Positions 28,094 to 37,069 of a stretch of DNA of 64,000 nt are shown piece by piece. How positions within the stretch are numbered: position 1 is the stretch's first letter; every line of letters starts with the position of its first letter. This DNA comes from Halorussus salinisoli (GTDB lineage: Archaea; Halobacteriota; Halobacteria; Halobacteriales; Haladaptataceae), in assembly GCA_005239435.1 (NCBI GenBank), contig ML241305.1, positions 395,289 through 459,288 of the forward strand. Direction: 5' to 3'. The position numbers and the translations under genes are program-made. Under the pieces are notes generated by a model. It was not told the origin of the DNA. It ran no database searches and was given only the letters and a program-made list of their open reading frames with translations.

Positions 28094-29830
28094 TCAGTCC
28101 GCGCCTTCCGCTCCTTCCGGGCGTTCCGCGGTCGTGAACTCGGTCAGTTCCACGCCGACGTCGGCGTCGAGGTCTGCGGGCGACTCGTAGGGTCGGTTGA
28201 CGACGATGTTTCCGGCGCGTTGCTTGCCGAGGCCCGGAATCGCGGTTAGTTCGTCCATCGTGGCGCTGTTCACGTCCAGCGGGTAGACTACACCCGTCAC
28301 CGAGCGATAGCCGTGGTCCACGACCGCCACGTCCACCGTTCGGCCGAGTTCGCGCTCGCCCGGAATCCCGACGAGGAGCGGGTAGGTGCCGAGTTGTCGG
28401 CCGAACGTCTTGCCGTCTTGGTGGTATTCGAGGTGGACGTCCGGCAGAATCGTGCCCGGCGGTGCGAGTCGCTGGAGCATCGGATTGTCGATAGTCTCCC
28501 GGACCTCGGTCTTGTACTGCTTGAACAGTTTCTTGTGGTCGTTGGCGATGTCCGCGCCCACGTCGCTCATCTCGGTGCCGTCGAACGCCATGACCTGCCG
28601 GATGTTGACCCGGCGGAGCATCAGGCCCTCGTCGTACACCCGGTTCAGGAACTCCTTGTTGTGCTCGAACGTCTCCCGGCGCTCGCCCTTCAGACCGTGG
28701 AGCAGGTTGATGCCGGGCAGGAGTTTGGGGAGACGGTTGGCGGCCGATTTGCCGTGGGTCGGAGCGTCCGCAGGGTCCTCGCCGGGTCGCCAGCCAGCCT
28801 CCTCGTTTACGATTTCGACCGCCTCGAAACACTCCTCGGCGGTCACGTTGAGGTTGTTCTCCTCCTGCACGAGGGGGTCGGCGGATTCGAGACCGAAGGC
28901 CGCGGTGTCGCCCGGCGTGTTGTGTTCGGCGATGACGCGGATGCCCTCGCGGGCCAACTCGGGCCACTCCACCACCGTGATGGGGTTCATGTTGTCGAGG
29001 TGGAGCGTTTCGAGGTCGGGCGCGACCTCTCGGATGCCTCCGTAGAGGTCGCGGAGCGCGTCGGGATTCGGCTTCTCGCCGTCGCCGCCGTAAGCGAGGA
29101 TGTCGGCCTGCCGCCCGAGTCGGAAGTGTCGCGCGCCGCGCTCGTAGAGACCCTCGACCTCACTGACGACCGACTCCGGTCGTCGGAAGGAGGGGTTTCC
29201 GTACAGCGGTTCCGTACAGAACGAACACCTGTACGGGCACCCCCGCGAGGTCTCCATCTCGCAGATGAGATACTCGGGGTGGTTGGGATGCTGTTCGACC
29301 ACGAACGCCCCCTTCGCGGCCCACCGGTCTATCTCCTCGTTGTCGCGCATCCGGTTGTCGAACCCCTCCATCCCGCTCCGGAGGAGGTCGTAGGCCGCCG
29401 CCTCCACGTCTCCCTTCGCCACGAAGTCGAAGTCCAGATCGTCGCGTTCGGTCTCGGTCGCGCCCGCGTTCTCGTCGCCGACGCCGAACTTGACCGGGCC
29501 GCCCATCAGACTCGTTCCGTCGGCGGTCCACGCCATCTTCCGCACTTCGTCGGGTTCGGCCGGAGTACCGCCGACGTACTTGCCGGGGACGGTCATCCCG
29601 CCGATGTAGACGAACAGGTCTGCGTCCTCCACGTCGCGCCACTTGTGCGAATCGTCGCGGAGTTCGTCGATGGTGTGGTAAGTCACGTTCTCGTCGGGGA
29701 CGCCCGCGTCCACGATGGCACCGGCGGTGTACCGTGGATACGTCGAGATGTACGGCGGCACGCCGAAGTGGGCCGGTTCGTCGACGTACCCGTCCACGAG
29801 GGTCACGTCGAGGTCCGCGAGGTCGGTCAT
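28094..29830 (-). CDS. Radical SAM protein with C-terminal helix-hairpin-helix
   Basis: 578 residues. N-terminal B12-binding-like segment (VTLVDGYVDEPAHFGVPPYI; LFVYIGGMTVPGKYVGG), radical SAM core with the cluster motif CxxxCxxC in SRGCPYRCSFCTEPLYG (about 196-212), and a C-terminal helix-hairpin-helix (NSATMDELTAIPGLGKQRAG, about 523-542). This arrangement is conserved in archaeal radical SAM proteins of unknown reaction. The HhH suggests nucleic acid binding; by analogy it could act on RNA or DNA, but that is inference. Single gene between two repeat-bearing gaps. Confidence 0.87.
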   Translation of the reverse strand: MTDLADLDVTLVDGYVDEPAHFGVPPYISTYPRYTAGAIVDAGVPDENVTYHTIDELRDDSHKWRDVEDADLFVYIGGMTVPGKYVGGTPAEPDEVRKMAWTADGTSLMGGPVKFGVGDENAGATETERDDLDFDFVAKGDVEAAAYDLLRSGMEGFDNRMRDNEEIDRWAAKGAFVVEQHPNHPEYLICEMETSRGCPYRCSFCTEPLYGNPSFRRPESVVSEVEGLYERGARHFRLGRQADILAYGGDGEKPNPDALRDLYGGIREVAPDLETLHLDNMNPITVVEWPELAREGIRVIAEHNTPGDTAAFGLESADPLVQEENNLNVTAEECFEAVEIVNEEAGWRPGEDPADAPTHGKSAANRLPKLLPGINLLHGLKGERRETFEHNKEFLNRVYDEGLMLRRVNIRQVMAFDGTEMSDVGADIANDHKKLFKQYKTEVRETIDNPMLQRLAPPGTILPDVHLEYHQDGKTFGRQLGTYPLLVGIPGERELGRTVDVAVVDHGYRSVTGVVYPLDVNSATMDELTAIPGLGKQRAGNIVVNRPYESPADLDADVGVELTEFTTAERPEGAEGAD

Positions 29831-30184
29831 GTAGAGCAGTTGCTTCTCGATGGGTAAAACGATGACTACACGGAGTAGAAGCCGACGTGGAGTAGACGCC
29901 GTGTACTACCTGTTCACTCGCAGAGAAGTAACCCGAGAGCGCTCGTCCCTGCCCGTGGCACAGCGAGTCTACCGAATGGCGGAAATTCGTCCTCGTTGGC
30001 GGCCGAAACGCGATTTCAGACCGTCGTTGTACGCGACCTAAGCCGACAGTCCGGACCGTTCGCCGACTTCGAACGGAGGCTGACACGACGCCGTTTCTCC
30101 CGTGGAGCCACATCTGTTAGAACTGCGAGAGTAAGCGCCGTGGAACAATGTCCGGTTCGGTCCAAGGAACGGGCAACGATTCGC
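29831..30184. other. Gene-free spacer between divergent genes
   Basis: No supported gene. A short tandem-like pair CGGAGTAGAAGCCGAC / GTGGAGTAGACGCCGT lies at about 29868-29902, directly upstream of the radical SAM start. The remainder shows reading frames without family resemblance. Confidence 0.5.
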
Positions 30185-31702
30185 ATGTCCGAACGAGACT
30201 CCTCCACCGGCGGTATCGAGCGACGCGGCGTCCTCGCGGCACTGGCGACCGGACTCGGCGGCGTCGGCCTCGCGCGCAGTTCACTCGCCCGAGAAATCGG
30301 CGTCGAGGCGCTTGACGCGACCCGATTCGTCGTCGAGCAGGGCGACCGTTGCATCCCGATAACGCCGCTCTCCGACGACGAGACCGCCGAAGCGTTCTAC
30401 GACTACCGGACGCCCTACACCTCCCCGTCGGGCGCGGCTTACAGTTCCTACGGTACGACCGACCTCCAGCGCCCGGAGACGAGCATCTGCTTCCTCTACG
30501 ACGGGCCGGAGGGCCTGAGTCTGGTCCTCGTCCACGATAAACTGAACGACGGAACCTCGGGCGGCGCGGTCACCTTCGACCTCGCGTTCGAGAACCCCGA
30601 CCGAGGGTCGTGGGTCGTCGGCGACGACGATTACGACGCCCCGAGCAACTACGACAGCTTCAGCCAGACTGGCGATGGGTGGAAAGTTGACTGGACGTGG
30701 ACCGACCGCCGGTCCGACGGCGGGGTCTACAAACCGCTCGGTGACGACTTCGCGGTGACGATTCGGCCCGCTTTCAACGAGGCCGCGGCGCTGTACGGCG
30801 ACCCCTACGAGGGCGAAATCACCGACTGGCAACTCCTCTCGGGCGACCGCGACGACCCCGAGCGGTTCTCGCTGGCGATGGACGAACCGCTCACGATTCG
30901 CGTGGGAAGTTGTGGCGGTACGACTACGACGACCACGACCGACCGCGAGACGACGGAAGAGGAGACCACGACCGAGCGAGACGACCGGCAGTCGGGCCCG
31001 ATTTCGGCGGACGTGGAAATCGTCCCCGGCAAAGTGAACCCCAGGAGTCACGGCCGTCTGCCGGTCGTGGTCCACTCGACCGACCAGTTCGACGCCACGA
31101 CGCTCGCGCCCGGAAGCGTCGCGTTCGGGCCGGAGGGCGGGACGAAGCGAGCGAGTCCGGTCGAGCGAATCGGGACCGACGCCGACGGCGACGGTCGCAC
31201 GGACCTGAAACTCCACTTCTGGATGGACGCGACGGGCATCGACTGGAACACCGACCGAGTGCGACTGACCGGAGAGACCGAGAACGGTCGGCAGGTCGAG
31301 GGGTCGGCCGCGGTTCGGGTCGTACCGAACGGCGACGACGAAAACGAGGACGAACGCGAAGACGAAGACGCCGAGGAGGAGGCCGAGCGAGAAGAGAACG
31401 AAGACGACGACGCCGAGGAGACTGGCGACGCCGAGAAGGACGACGAAGACGACAGCGAAGACGAGCGAGAAGACGAAGCCGAGGAGGACGAAAAGGAGGG
31501 GGAGAGCGAGAAGGAAGAAGAGGAAGAGAAGGAGGAGGACGAAAAGGAGGAGGACGACGAGGACGAACACCCCGGTCGCGGTGACGAGAACGGACGCGGC
31601 AGGGGTCGGAGGAGGGAGAACGGAGAGGGCCGAGGCTACGGGAACGGAAAGGGCCGGGGGAGGGGTCGAGGGGAGGAGAAGGAACGCGACGAGGACGACT
31701 AG
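30185..31702 (+). CDS. Secreted protein with Tat-like signal and polyanionic C-terminal tail
   Basis: 505 residues. The N-terminus MSERDSSTGGIERRGVLAAL followed by ATGLGGVGLARSSLA is a twin-arginine-type signal, the usual haloarchaeal export route. A globular domain of about 200 residues follows (FLYDGPEGLSLVLVHDKLND; aromatic/Asp-rich), then a Thr-rich linker (TTTTTTTDRETTEEETTTE, about 245-265), a second domain (VEIVPGKVNPRSHGRLPVVV; GTDADGDGRTDLKLHF, possibly Ca-binding), and a tail of about 125 residues made almost only of E, D, K, then R, G, N. The tail contains K-rich stretches unusual for a haloarchaeon. No catalytic motif recognised. The ATG at 30185 directly precedes the signal. Confidence 0.75.
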   Translation: MSERDSSTGGIERRGVLAALATGLGGVGLARSSLAREIGVEALDATRFVVEQGDRCIPITPLSDDETAEAFYDYRTPYTSPSGAAYSSYGTTDLQRPETSICFLYDGPEGLSLVLVHDKLNDGTSGGAVTFDLAFENPDRGSWVVGDDDYDAPSNYDSFSQTGDGWKVDWTWTDRRSDGGVYKPLGDDFAVTIRPAFNEAAALYGDPYEGEITDWQLLSGDRDDPERFSLAMDEPLTIRVGSCGGTTTTTTTDRETTEEETTTERDDRQSGPISADVEIVPGKVNPRSHGRLPVVVHSTDQFDATTLAPGSVAFGPEGGTKRASPVERIGTDADGDGRTDLKLHFWMDATGIDWNTDRVRLTGETENGRQVEGSAAVRVVPNGDDENEDEREDEDAEEEAEREENEDDDAEETGDAEKDDEDDSEDEREDEAEEDEKEGESEKEEEEEKEEDEKEEDDEDEHPGRGDENGRGRGRRRENGEGRGYGNGKGRGRGRGEEKERDEDD

Positions 31703-31795
31703 TCGTGAGTCGGCGTTTGCGTATTCCGGAGATGTGATAGCGTCTGCTCGAGTCTCCGACTTCCGATACGAAAGCGAGGGCGAAAGGAATTCGGA

Positions 31796-31947
31796 AGCTA
31801 GCGTCTCCGTGAGCCACGGCGTACCGCAACCGCACAGCACGGCACCGCGACCGCGGGCCCCACCCCTCCCAACCTCCTCGTTCGCTCTGCTCCCGACGAC
31901 CTCGCGCGAATCGGCGCGACCCGAAGCAGTCGCGCCAGCGCGCGTCG
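31796..31947 (-). repeat. Dispersed GCTAGC element, copy E
   Basis: Minus-strand orientation. GCTAGC at 31797-31802; core 31834-31859 is the exact complement of 57257-57282 (26 of 26 bases). The purine-rich stretch continues as GGTTGGGAGGGGTGGGG on the minus strand, then comes a hairpin GGCGCGAC/GTCGCGCC (31913-31920 with 31929-31936) and GCGCGCTGGCGCG, also present at 53.2 and 57.1 kb. It lies in the 31703-32082 gap, which holds no supported gene. Confidence 0.75.
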
Positions 31948-32082
31948 GGGTGGAGAGGTCACCGAGTCGGAACGCTCGAGACGGTCGGCCGGGCCAAGTT
32001 TCGGGGGAGTCACCGGCCGCCGCCGTAACGCAGAATCGCCGAAGCCCTCCCGTTTATGGTCACGCGGGCGTTAAATTCGACT

Positions 32083-32241
32083 ATGCCCGCGACGCTCGAA
32101 GTGAAGTGTACGAACGACGAGTGCGAGCTGGACATGTTCGAGATGCATTACACCTACGACATGCCCGACGACGTGGGAGTCTCGGACTTCCAGTGCCCGT
32201 ACTGCACTCGAACCGACACGCTCCGGGAAATCGAGCTATGA
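32083..32241 (+). CDS. Small zinc-ribbon protein of haloarchaea
   Basis: 52 residues, MPATLEVKCTNDECELDMFE onward, with C-x4-C (CTNDEC) and C-x2-C (CPYC) suitable for one zinc. Homologues of this size are widespread in haloarchaea without known function. Its TGA overlaps the ATG of the Hsp20 gene (ATGA), so the two are translationally coupled; a link to protein quality control is inference. Confidence 0.75.
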   Translation: MPATLEVKCTNDECELDMFEMHYTYDMPDDVGVSDFQCPYCTRTDTLREIEL

Positions 32242-32654
32242 CCCTGCGCGACATCAGTCGGTCGGTCGGAAGCGCCGTCCTCCAGCGCATCGGCCGGGCC
32301 GCGAGTAAGGTCCAGGAGTCCAAACCGCTCCCCGTGGACCTGCTGGAGAGCGACGACGCCTACCTCGTGGTGTTCGACGCGCCGGGCGCGACCGGAAGCG
32401 ACGTTCAGGTCCGGTACGCCGAGGGCGCGGTCCACGTCCGCATCGACCGCTTCCGCGACTTCTACGAGGACTTCGAGATGCTGTTTCCCGGCCGCGGCCT
32501 CTCGCTCGACGGACAGGCCGACCTCCCGGCCGACGCCGTAGTCGATGCCGAGGAGGCGTCTGCGACCCTGACCGAACACGGCACGCTCCGGGTTCGAGTA
32601 CCGAAACGGACCGAGAAAACAGACGAGTCCAGGACCGAATCGCCGCAAGTTTAG
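32238..32654 (+). CDS. Hsp20/alpha-crystallin family small heat-shock protein
   Basis: 138 residues with an alpha-crystallin-like core: LPVDLLESDDAYLVVFDAPG, then DVQVRYAEGAVHVRIDRFRD, then GLSLDGQADLPADAVVDAEE and ATLTEHGTLRVRVPKRTE, which is the usual A-x-hydrophobic-x-x-G-x-L pattern of the family (about 112-124). The C-terminal I-x-I/V motif is not obvious. Likely ATP-independent holdase. It is coupled to the zinc-ribbon gene by a 4-bp overlap and overlaps its convergent neighbour by 4 bp. Confidence 0.82.
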   Translation: MTLRDISRSVGSAVLQRIGRAASKVQESKPLPVDLLESDDAYLVVFDAPGATGSDVQVRYAEGAVHVRIDRFRDFYEDFEMLFPGRGLSLDGQADLPADAVVDAEEASATLTEHGTLRVRVPKRTEKTDESRTESPQV

Positions 32655-32875
32655 GGCGACTCGTCCGACGGACTCGCGCTCGTCGGTCGCTCGTCCCCGC
32701 ACCGTTCGACCGTCACCCGCCAGTCGGGTAACTGGTCGGGAATCGTTCGCAGGTCCCGTTCTCCGGTAATCTCCTCCCTCTCGGCGAACGCCGTCAACAG
32801 AAGGTCTCGCAGTTCGCGTTCGAAGTCCCGGTCGTCTGGACTTTCGCCCACGTCAGTTCGATCCAATACACCCAT
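32651..32875 (-). CDS. Hypothetical acidic protein
   Basis: 74 residues (MGVLDRTDVGESPDDRDFER; DLLLTAFAEREEITGERDLR; LPDWRVTVERCGDERP). No membrane segment, one cysteine, no family recognised. Codon use is typical of the genome, and it converges on the Hsp20 gene with a 4-bp overlap. The upstream stretch has an AT-rich box (ATTATTTTAGATTTTT on the plus strand, around 32873-32890), consistent with a promoter. Confidence 0.6.
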   Translation of the reverse strand: MGVLDRTDVGESPDDRDFERELRDLLLTAFAEREEITGERDLRTIPDQLPDWRVTVERCGDERPTSASPSDESP

Positions 32876-32936
32876 ATTATTTTAGATTTTTCCGTGTCGG
32901 ACGACGAACGTGTCGGGTGCTCCATCGACGACCACG

Positions 32937-34100
32937 CTACTCTATCGCCATCCCCTCCACGATGGCGAACGTCTCGTCGCCGTCGAAGCGAGTCGGGTCG
33001 AACTCCGGCAGGGGAGTCTCGCCGAGAACCGCCTCGGCGACCGCCTCGCCGAGTGCCGGAGCGCGCATGAATCCGTGGCCCTGCCACCCGGCCGCGACGA
33101 AGAGGCCGTCGCGCAACTCGCCGAGAAGCGGGTCGCGGTCGGGCGTCGCCACGCAGAGCCCCGCCCACGCCTCCCGGACCGCGCCGAACTCGCCGACGCG
33201 GTGGGCGAGTCGCTCGCGGGTCACGTCGCAGAACTCCCGGTCGGCTTCGCGCGCCCAGTCGTCGGGGTCGCTCTCGACCTCCTCGGTGCCGTCGCCCGCC
33301 AGCAGTCCCTCCGGATGCGGTCGGAGATAGTACCCGCCGGTCGCGTCGTAGCACATCGGCACGTCGGCCCGTCGCTCGCCGTCGAACCCCACGGTCACCG
33401 CCTGCACCCGGTAGGGCTTGAGCGAGACGGGAATTCCGGCGATAGCGAGCAGGCGCTTGGTGTGGGCGCCCGCGGCGACCACGATTGCGTCGAAGGTCTC
33501 GGACTCGATTTCGTCGCCTACGGCTTCGACCCGGAGGTCGTCGGCGTCGATTCGCACCTCGACGCCAGTCCGGACCGTCGCGCCCTCCTCGCTGGCCTTC
33601 CCGGCGAGCAGGTCGGCGTAGCTTCCGGGGTCGGTTCGTCCGGCGTTCTCCGCGACTGCCGCCACGCCCACGTCGCTCCAGTCGACCGCGGGGAATCGCT
33701 CCCGGAGGTCCGCGGGGTCGGCGAACGACACGTCTCGGCCCTGTTCGGCCATTCGAGGGACCTGCTCGCGGATGGCCGCCGTGCGCTCGTCGTCTCGCTC
33801 GCGGGCGAACCAGACGTACGGCGTCTCGCGGAACTCGAAGTCGCCCTCGCCCGAGAACTCGCGGAAGCGCTCGATGGCCCGACTCCCGACCCGGGCGTCC
33901 TCCGGTGCGGCGAAGGCGTCGTAGAGGACGCCCGCCGCCCGGCCCGTGCTTCCGCCGCCGATTCCGTCTTTCTCGTAGACGACGACCTCCGCACCCTGCC
34001 GCGCGAGGTCGTAGGCCGCGGTGACGCCGACCGCGCCGCCGCCGACGACTGCGACCCTCGGTTCGGTCGCGTCGGGTTCTGGCTCGGGAACGTCCGTCAT
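32937..34100 (-). CDS. FAD-dependent oxidoreductase (glycine/D-amino-acid oxidase type)
   Basis: 387 residues with a dinucleotide-binding N-terminus VAVVGGGAVGVTAAYDLARQ (about 16-35) and YEKDGIGGGSTGRAAGV, typical of the DAO family (sarcosine, glycine or D-amino acid oxidase/dehydrogenase). The C-terminal flavin contact CVATPDRDPLLGEL and GLFVAAGWQGHGFMRAP is conserved. Its ATG overlaps the stop of the creatininase gene (ATGA), so the two are coupled. A role in N-methyl amine or amino acid catabolism is plausible; the substrate is unknown. Confidence 0.88.
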   Translation of the reverse strand: MTDVPEPEPDATEPRVAVVGGGAVGVTAAYDLARQGAEVVVYEKDGIGGGSTGRAAGVLYDAFAAPEDARVGSRAIERFREFSGEGDFEFRETPYVWFARERDDERTAAIREQVPRMAEQGRDVSFADPADLRERFPAVDWSDVGVAAVAENAGRTDPGSYADLLAGKASEEGATVRTGVEVRIDADDLRVEAVGDEIESETFDAIVVAAGAHTKRLLAIAGIPVSLKPYRVQAVTVGFDGERRADVPMCYDATGGYYLRPHPEGLLAGDGTEEVESDPDDWAREADREFCDVTRERLAHRVGEFGAVREAWAGLCVATPDRDPLLGELRDGLFVAAGWQGHGFMRAPALGEAVAEAVLGETPLPEFDPTRFDGDETFAIVEGMAIE

Positions 34101-34867
34101 CTGTGCCCCCGCGGCCAGAGGGAGTCGAGGTTCTGTTCGGCTAGCCACTCCACGAGCGCCGCGAGGTCGTCTCCGGCGTGGTCGAACAGTTTCTCGCCGA
34201 CCTCCCGCGATCCCTCGGTTGGCGACCCGACTGCGCCGCTCTCCGTGAAGTCGATGGCGTCGAAGCCGACCGGAGCGCCACGGACGGATTTGCCCCACGA
34301 GTCGCCGCCGCGCTCCTCGGCGTCTTCGAGAGCGGCCTCCCGCACGAGGTCGCCCGCGACGGCGAGCATCACACTGGTCTCCACCTCGTCGGCGTGGCCC
34401 AGCGAGGTGTCGAGTTCCTCCTCGACGAGGGCGTCGAGGTTCGACCACCAGTTCCACGGCGTGGCGAAGGCGACCCTCTCGTCCCGCAGATTCCGGGCGG
34501 CACGCCGGAGGGCGTCGGAGTTCCCGCCGTGACCGTTGACGACGACCGCCTTCCGGACGCCGTGTTCGGTCACGCTGGCCACGACGTCGGCGACGTAAGC
34601 CTCGAACGTCCCGGGGTCGGTCCAGAGCGTCCCGTCGAACTGGCGGTGGTGGGCGCTGACCCCGACCGGAATCGGTGGGAGGAGGACCGCGTCCGAGCGG
34701 TCGGCCACCGTCTCGGCGACCGCGCGGGCCGCGAGGAGGTCGGTCCCGAGGGGAAGCGCAGGACCGTGTTGTTCGACGCTGCCGGTCGGCAGGACCGCGA
34801 CCTCGGCATCCGAGAAGGCCTCGGCGGCCGTGGTCGTGGTGTGTTCGTGGAGGTACGTACGACTCAT
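34097..34867 (-). CDS. Creatininase family metal-dependent amidohydrolase
   Basis: 256 residues. Metal-binding motif PTGSVEQHGPALPLGTDLLA (about 27-46) with the family's Glu-x-His and Asp, and VVVNGHGGNSDALRRAARNL (about 107-126), both diagnostic. ELDTSLGHADEVETSVMLA carries a further Glu/His pair. Family members hydrolyse creatinine, formamides of riboflavin/F420 pathways or other cyclic amides. The ATGA overlap with a DAO-type oxidase (creatinine to creatine to sarcosine to glycine being one established order) makes creatinine-type catabolism possible, but no creatinase is seen. Confidence 0.88.
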   Translation of the reverse strand: MSRTYLHEHTTTTAAEAFSDAEVAVLPTGSVEQHGPALPLGTDLLAARAVAETVADRSDAVLLPPIPVGVSAHHRQFDGTLWTDPGTFEAYVADVVASVTEHGVRKAVVVNGHGGNSDALRRAARNLRDERVAFATPWNWWSNLDALVEEELDTSLGHADEVETSVMLAVAGDLVREAALEDAEERGGDSWGKSVRGAPVGFDAIDFTESGAVGSPTEGSREVGEKLFDHAGDDLAALVEWLAEQNLDSLWPRGHR

Positions 34868-34951
34868 GACCGGGGGAAGGGCGACCGGGCACTTAGAGAT
34901 GTGCCCGACGGAAAACGAGACGGTGAAGGCGACCCACCGAAACGTCCGAAC

Positions 34952-35671
34952 CTACTCCGGCGCGACGACTTCGTTTCGGAGCGTTCCGACGCCCTCGTAG
35001 GTGATTTCGACCTCGTCGCCCGGTTCGACGAGTCCCGGATTCGCCGGACTACCGAACGCGATTACGTCGCCCGGACGGAGGGTGAACCGCTCGGAGAGGA
35101 AGGAGACGACCTCGCGGGGACCGAACAGCATCAGTTCCGTGTTCGCCTCCTGTCGGCGTTCACCGGCGACGTCGGTCCGCACGTCGATGGCAGTCGGGTC
35201 CACGTCGGTCTCTATCCACGGCCCGAGCGGTGCCGACCCGTCGAACGCCTTCCGGGCCGTCCGACCCTGTTGGTCGAGCGCGTCCACGTCGTTCAATATC
35301 GTGTATCCGCGGACGACCTCGGACACCTCGTCGGGTGCGACGTTCCGACAGCGCTCACCGACGACCGCCGCCAGTTCCCCCGCGTAGGTGAGTTCGTCGG
35401 TGAACGTCGGGTACGGAATCGGCTCTCCGTGGGCCAGCAACGACGCCGGCGGCTTGACGAAGAAGTCCGGTTCGTCCGGGCGAGCGTAGTCCATCTGGTC
35501 GAGCGTCTCGGCGTAGTTGCGGCCGACGCAGTACAGCGCGGACGGTTCACACGGCGGGAGTAGTCTCCCGTCTCGGCCGACTTCGTAGGTGCCGTCGTCG
35601 GCGTAGACGAAACCGTCCTCGTACTCGCCACCGACAGGTCCGTCCGTGGTCAACAGGCGGGCGAATCGCAT
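34952..35671 (-). CDS. Fumarylacetoacetate hydrolase family protein
   Basis: 239 residues. The substrate/metal core appears in YCVGRNYAETLDQM, DFFVKPPASLLAHGEPIPYP, TYAGELAAVVGERCRNV (acidic metal ligands), GYTILNDVDA, FDGSAPLGPWI and LRPGDVIAFGSPANPG. This is the usual order for FAH-type hydrolases or decarboxylases and acylpyruvases. The ATG at 35671 is preferred since MRFARL is a typical family start. Same strand as the oxidase and creatininase, 84 bp upstream of the latter. Confidence 0.88.
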   Translation of the reverse strand: MRFARLLTTDGPVGGEYEDGFVYADDGTYEVGRDGRLLPPCEPSALYCVGRNYAETLDQMDYARPDEPDFFVKPPASLLAHGEPIPYPTFTDELTYAGELAAVVGERCRNVAPDEVSEVVRGYTILNDVDALDQQGRTARKAFDGSAPLGPWIETDVDPTAIDVRTDVAGERRQEANTELMLFGPREVVSFLSERFTLRPGDVIAFGSPANPGLVEPGDEVEITYEGVGTLRNEVVAPE

Positions 35672-35740
35672 ACCTCGCCTTCGAAATCGCCCGGGAAAGG
35701 AGTATCGACCCGAGCCGAATCGCGACAACGCCGATACGCG

Positions 35741-36523
35741 CTATCCGACGAACTCCTCGATGCCGCGGGCGGGGTAGCCGACCACCAGGTCGGCTCCGAC
35801 TTCCTTGAGTCGGGCGACTTGTTCGCCGATTTCGGCGGGCGTTCCGACCAGTGCGTAGTCCCGGGTTGCGGCCGAGAGGACCTCACGCGCCCGACCGGTC
35901 GCGGCGCGGTCGGTCTCTGCTCCGTCGGGGAGCGCGCTCGCGACGGGACCTCTACGGGCGGCGTAGCCGCCGACCGCGTCCAGCACCTCGTCGTCGTCGT
36001 CGGTGAGGACGGTGGGTGCGTACACCGCGAGTTCGCCGTCGAATCCGGCGGCCCTGAGCGACCGCAGGTCTCGCTCGGTGGTTCGAGAGAGGAGTTCGAA
36101 CTGGGTCGCCCCGGTCGCCAGCGCGAGTCGCTCGACGCCCTCGGTGCCGACCCACGCGGTGGAGTCGCGCTCGACCGCGGCCCGGAGTCGAGGTGCGACC
36201 GCTTTCCGGCGCTCCTCGTCGGTGAGATAGGCGGCGTGTCCGGCGACCGCGACCCGATTTACGCCCTCGGGAATCCGGTCGTAGTTGGCGTCGTCGCCGA
36301 GGGGGTCGAACCCGTCGGCCCTGACGGGCGTGGTCAGGCGAACCTCCTTCTCCCGTGCGATTCCGGCCAACGTCGCTTCGTCGGGGAGGTGTTCGCGCCC
36401 TTCGTAGTCGATGGCGACCGTCTCGAAGGGGAGTTCGACCGCGCGCGACACGTCGCACTCTGCGGGCTTGAGCGCCGCGGCATCCAGTCCAGTCTCGATG
36501 ATAGTCTTTCCAGTCGTCAGCAT
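35741..36523 (-). CDS. Conserved haloarchaeal protein with luciferase-like C-terminal end
   Basis: 260 residues. No catalytic motif is recognised in the first 200 (MLTTGKTIIETGLDAAALKP; LPFETVAIDYEGREHLPDEA). The end, YALVGTPAEIGEQVARLKEV then GADLVVGYPARG, looks like the C-terminal signature of F420-dependent luciferase-like monooxygenases, but the protein is shorter than that family (about 330) and lacks its N-terminal blocks. It is likely a divergent or truncated TIM-barrel. Same strand and near the FAH-type gene (69 bp). Confidence 0.6.
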   Translation of the reverse strand: MLTTGKTIIETGLDAAALKPAECDVSRAVELPFETVAIDYEGREHLPDEATLAGIAREKEVRLTTPVRADGFDPLGDDANYDRIPEGVNRVAVAGHAAYLTDEERRKAVAPRLRAAVERDSTAWVGTEGVERLALATGATQFELLSRTTERDLRSLRAAGFDGELAVYAPTVLTDDDDEVLDAVGGYAARRGPVASALPDGAETDRAATGRAREVLSAATRDYALVGTPAEIGEQVARLKEVGADLVVGYPARGIEEFVG

Positions 36524-36712
36524 CTGCGAACACCTTCAGTAATAGTCACTCGTGCTACTCGTCTACTGCCCGTGCGGAACGCGATCCATCGTCTGTGCGA
36601 CCATGTAGCCACCTGTACCTGCGGGACGGTGAAAAACGTATCGGCACGCACGATTCTTACCATCCCGCCCGAGTTCGCGCTCGAAAACGGTTCTCCCTCT
36701 CGAAGCCGTCAC

Positions 36713-37069
36713 TCACACCTCGTCCCGGTCGGTGTAGGTCCAGCGCTCGGTGATCTGTCCGTCCTCGTCGAACCGGTGGAAGTCGGCGAAGCCGAACGAC
36801 ACTTCCTCGCCGTCCTGGACGCCGGTGAACTCGCCTCGAACCGCGACGGTGTCGCCGTCGGCGGTGACGTCGTGAATCTCGTGGTTGCCCTCTTCGAGCG
36901 GCCGGTCTTCGAGGTAGAACTCGCGGAACTCCGCCATTCCGGAGAGGTTCGACTGGCCGGGGCGCTCGTAGGTCACGTCGGCGGCGAACAGCGAGAACAC
37001 CGACTCGTAGTCCTCGGCGTCGATGTAATCGTAGTACGTCCGAACGTTCTCCGGGTTCGCAGTGTCCAT
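36713..37069 (-). CDS. SnoaL/NTF2-like protein
   Basis: 118 residues from the ATG at 37069. A cone-shaped NTF2 fold is suggested by VRTYYDYIDAEDYESVFSLF, ADVTYERPGQSNLSGMAEFR, FTGVQDGEEVSFGFADFHRF and GQITERWTYTDRDEV. Family members are polyketide cyclases, isomerases or ligand-binding proteins. An in-frame upstream start at 37123 would add 18 basic residues and is less likely. Divergent from the aminotransferase with a 95-bp gap. Confidence 0.78.
   Translation of the reverse strand: MDTANPENVRTYYDYIDAEDYESVFSLFAADVTYERPGQSNLSGMAEFREFYLEDRPLEEGNHEIHDVTADGDTVAVRGEFTGVQDGEEVSFGFADFHRFDEDGQITERWTYTDRDEV

Noticed and set aside
34868-34951. Promoter or regulatory site between the creatininase and FAH-type genes
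   Set aside because: No TATA-like or palindromic signal stands out in these 84 bp.
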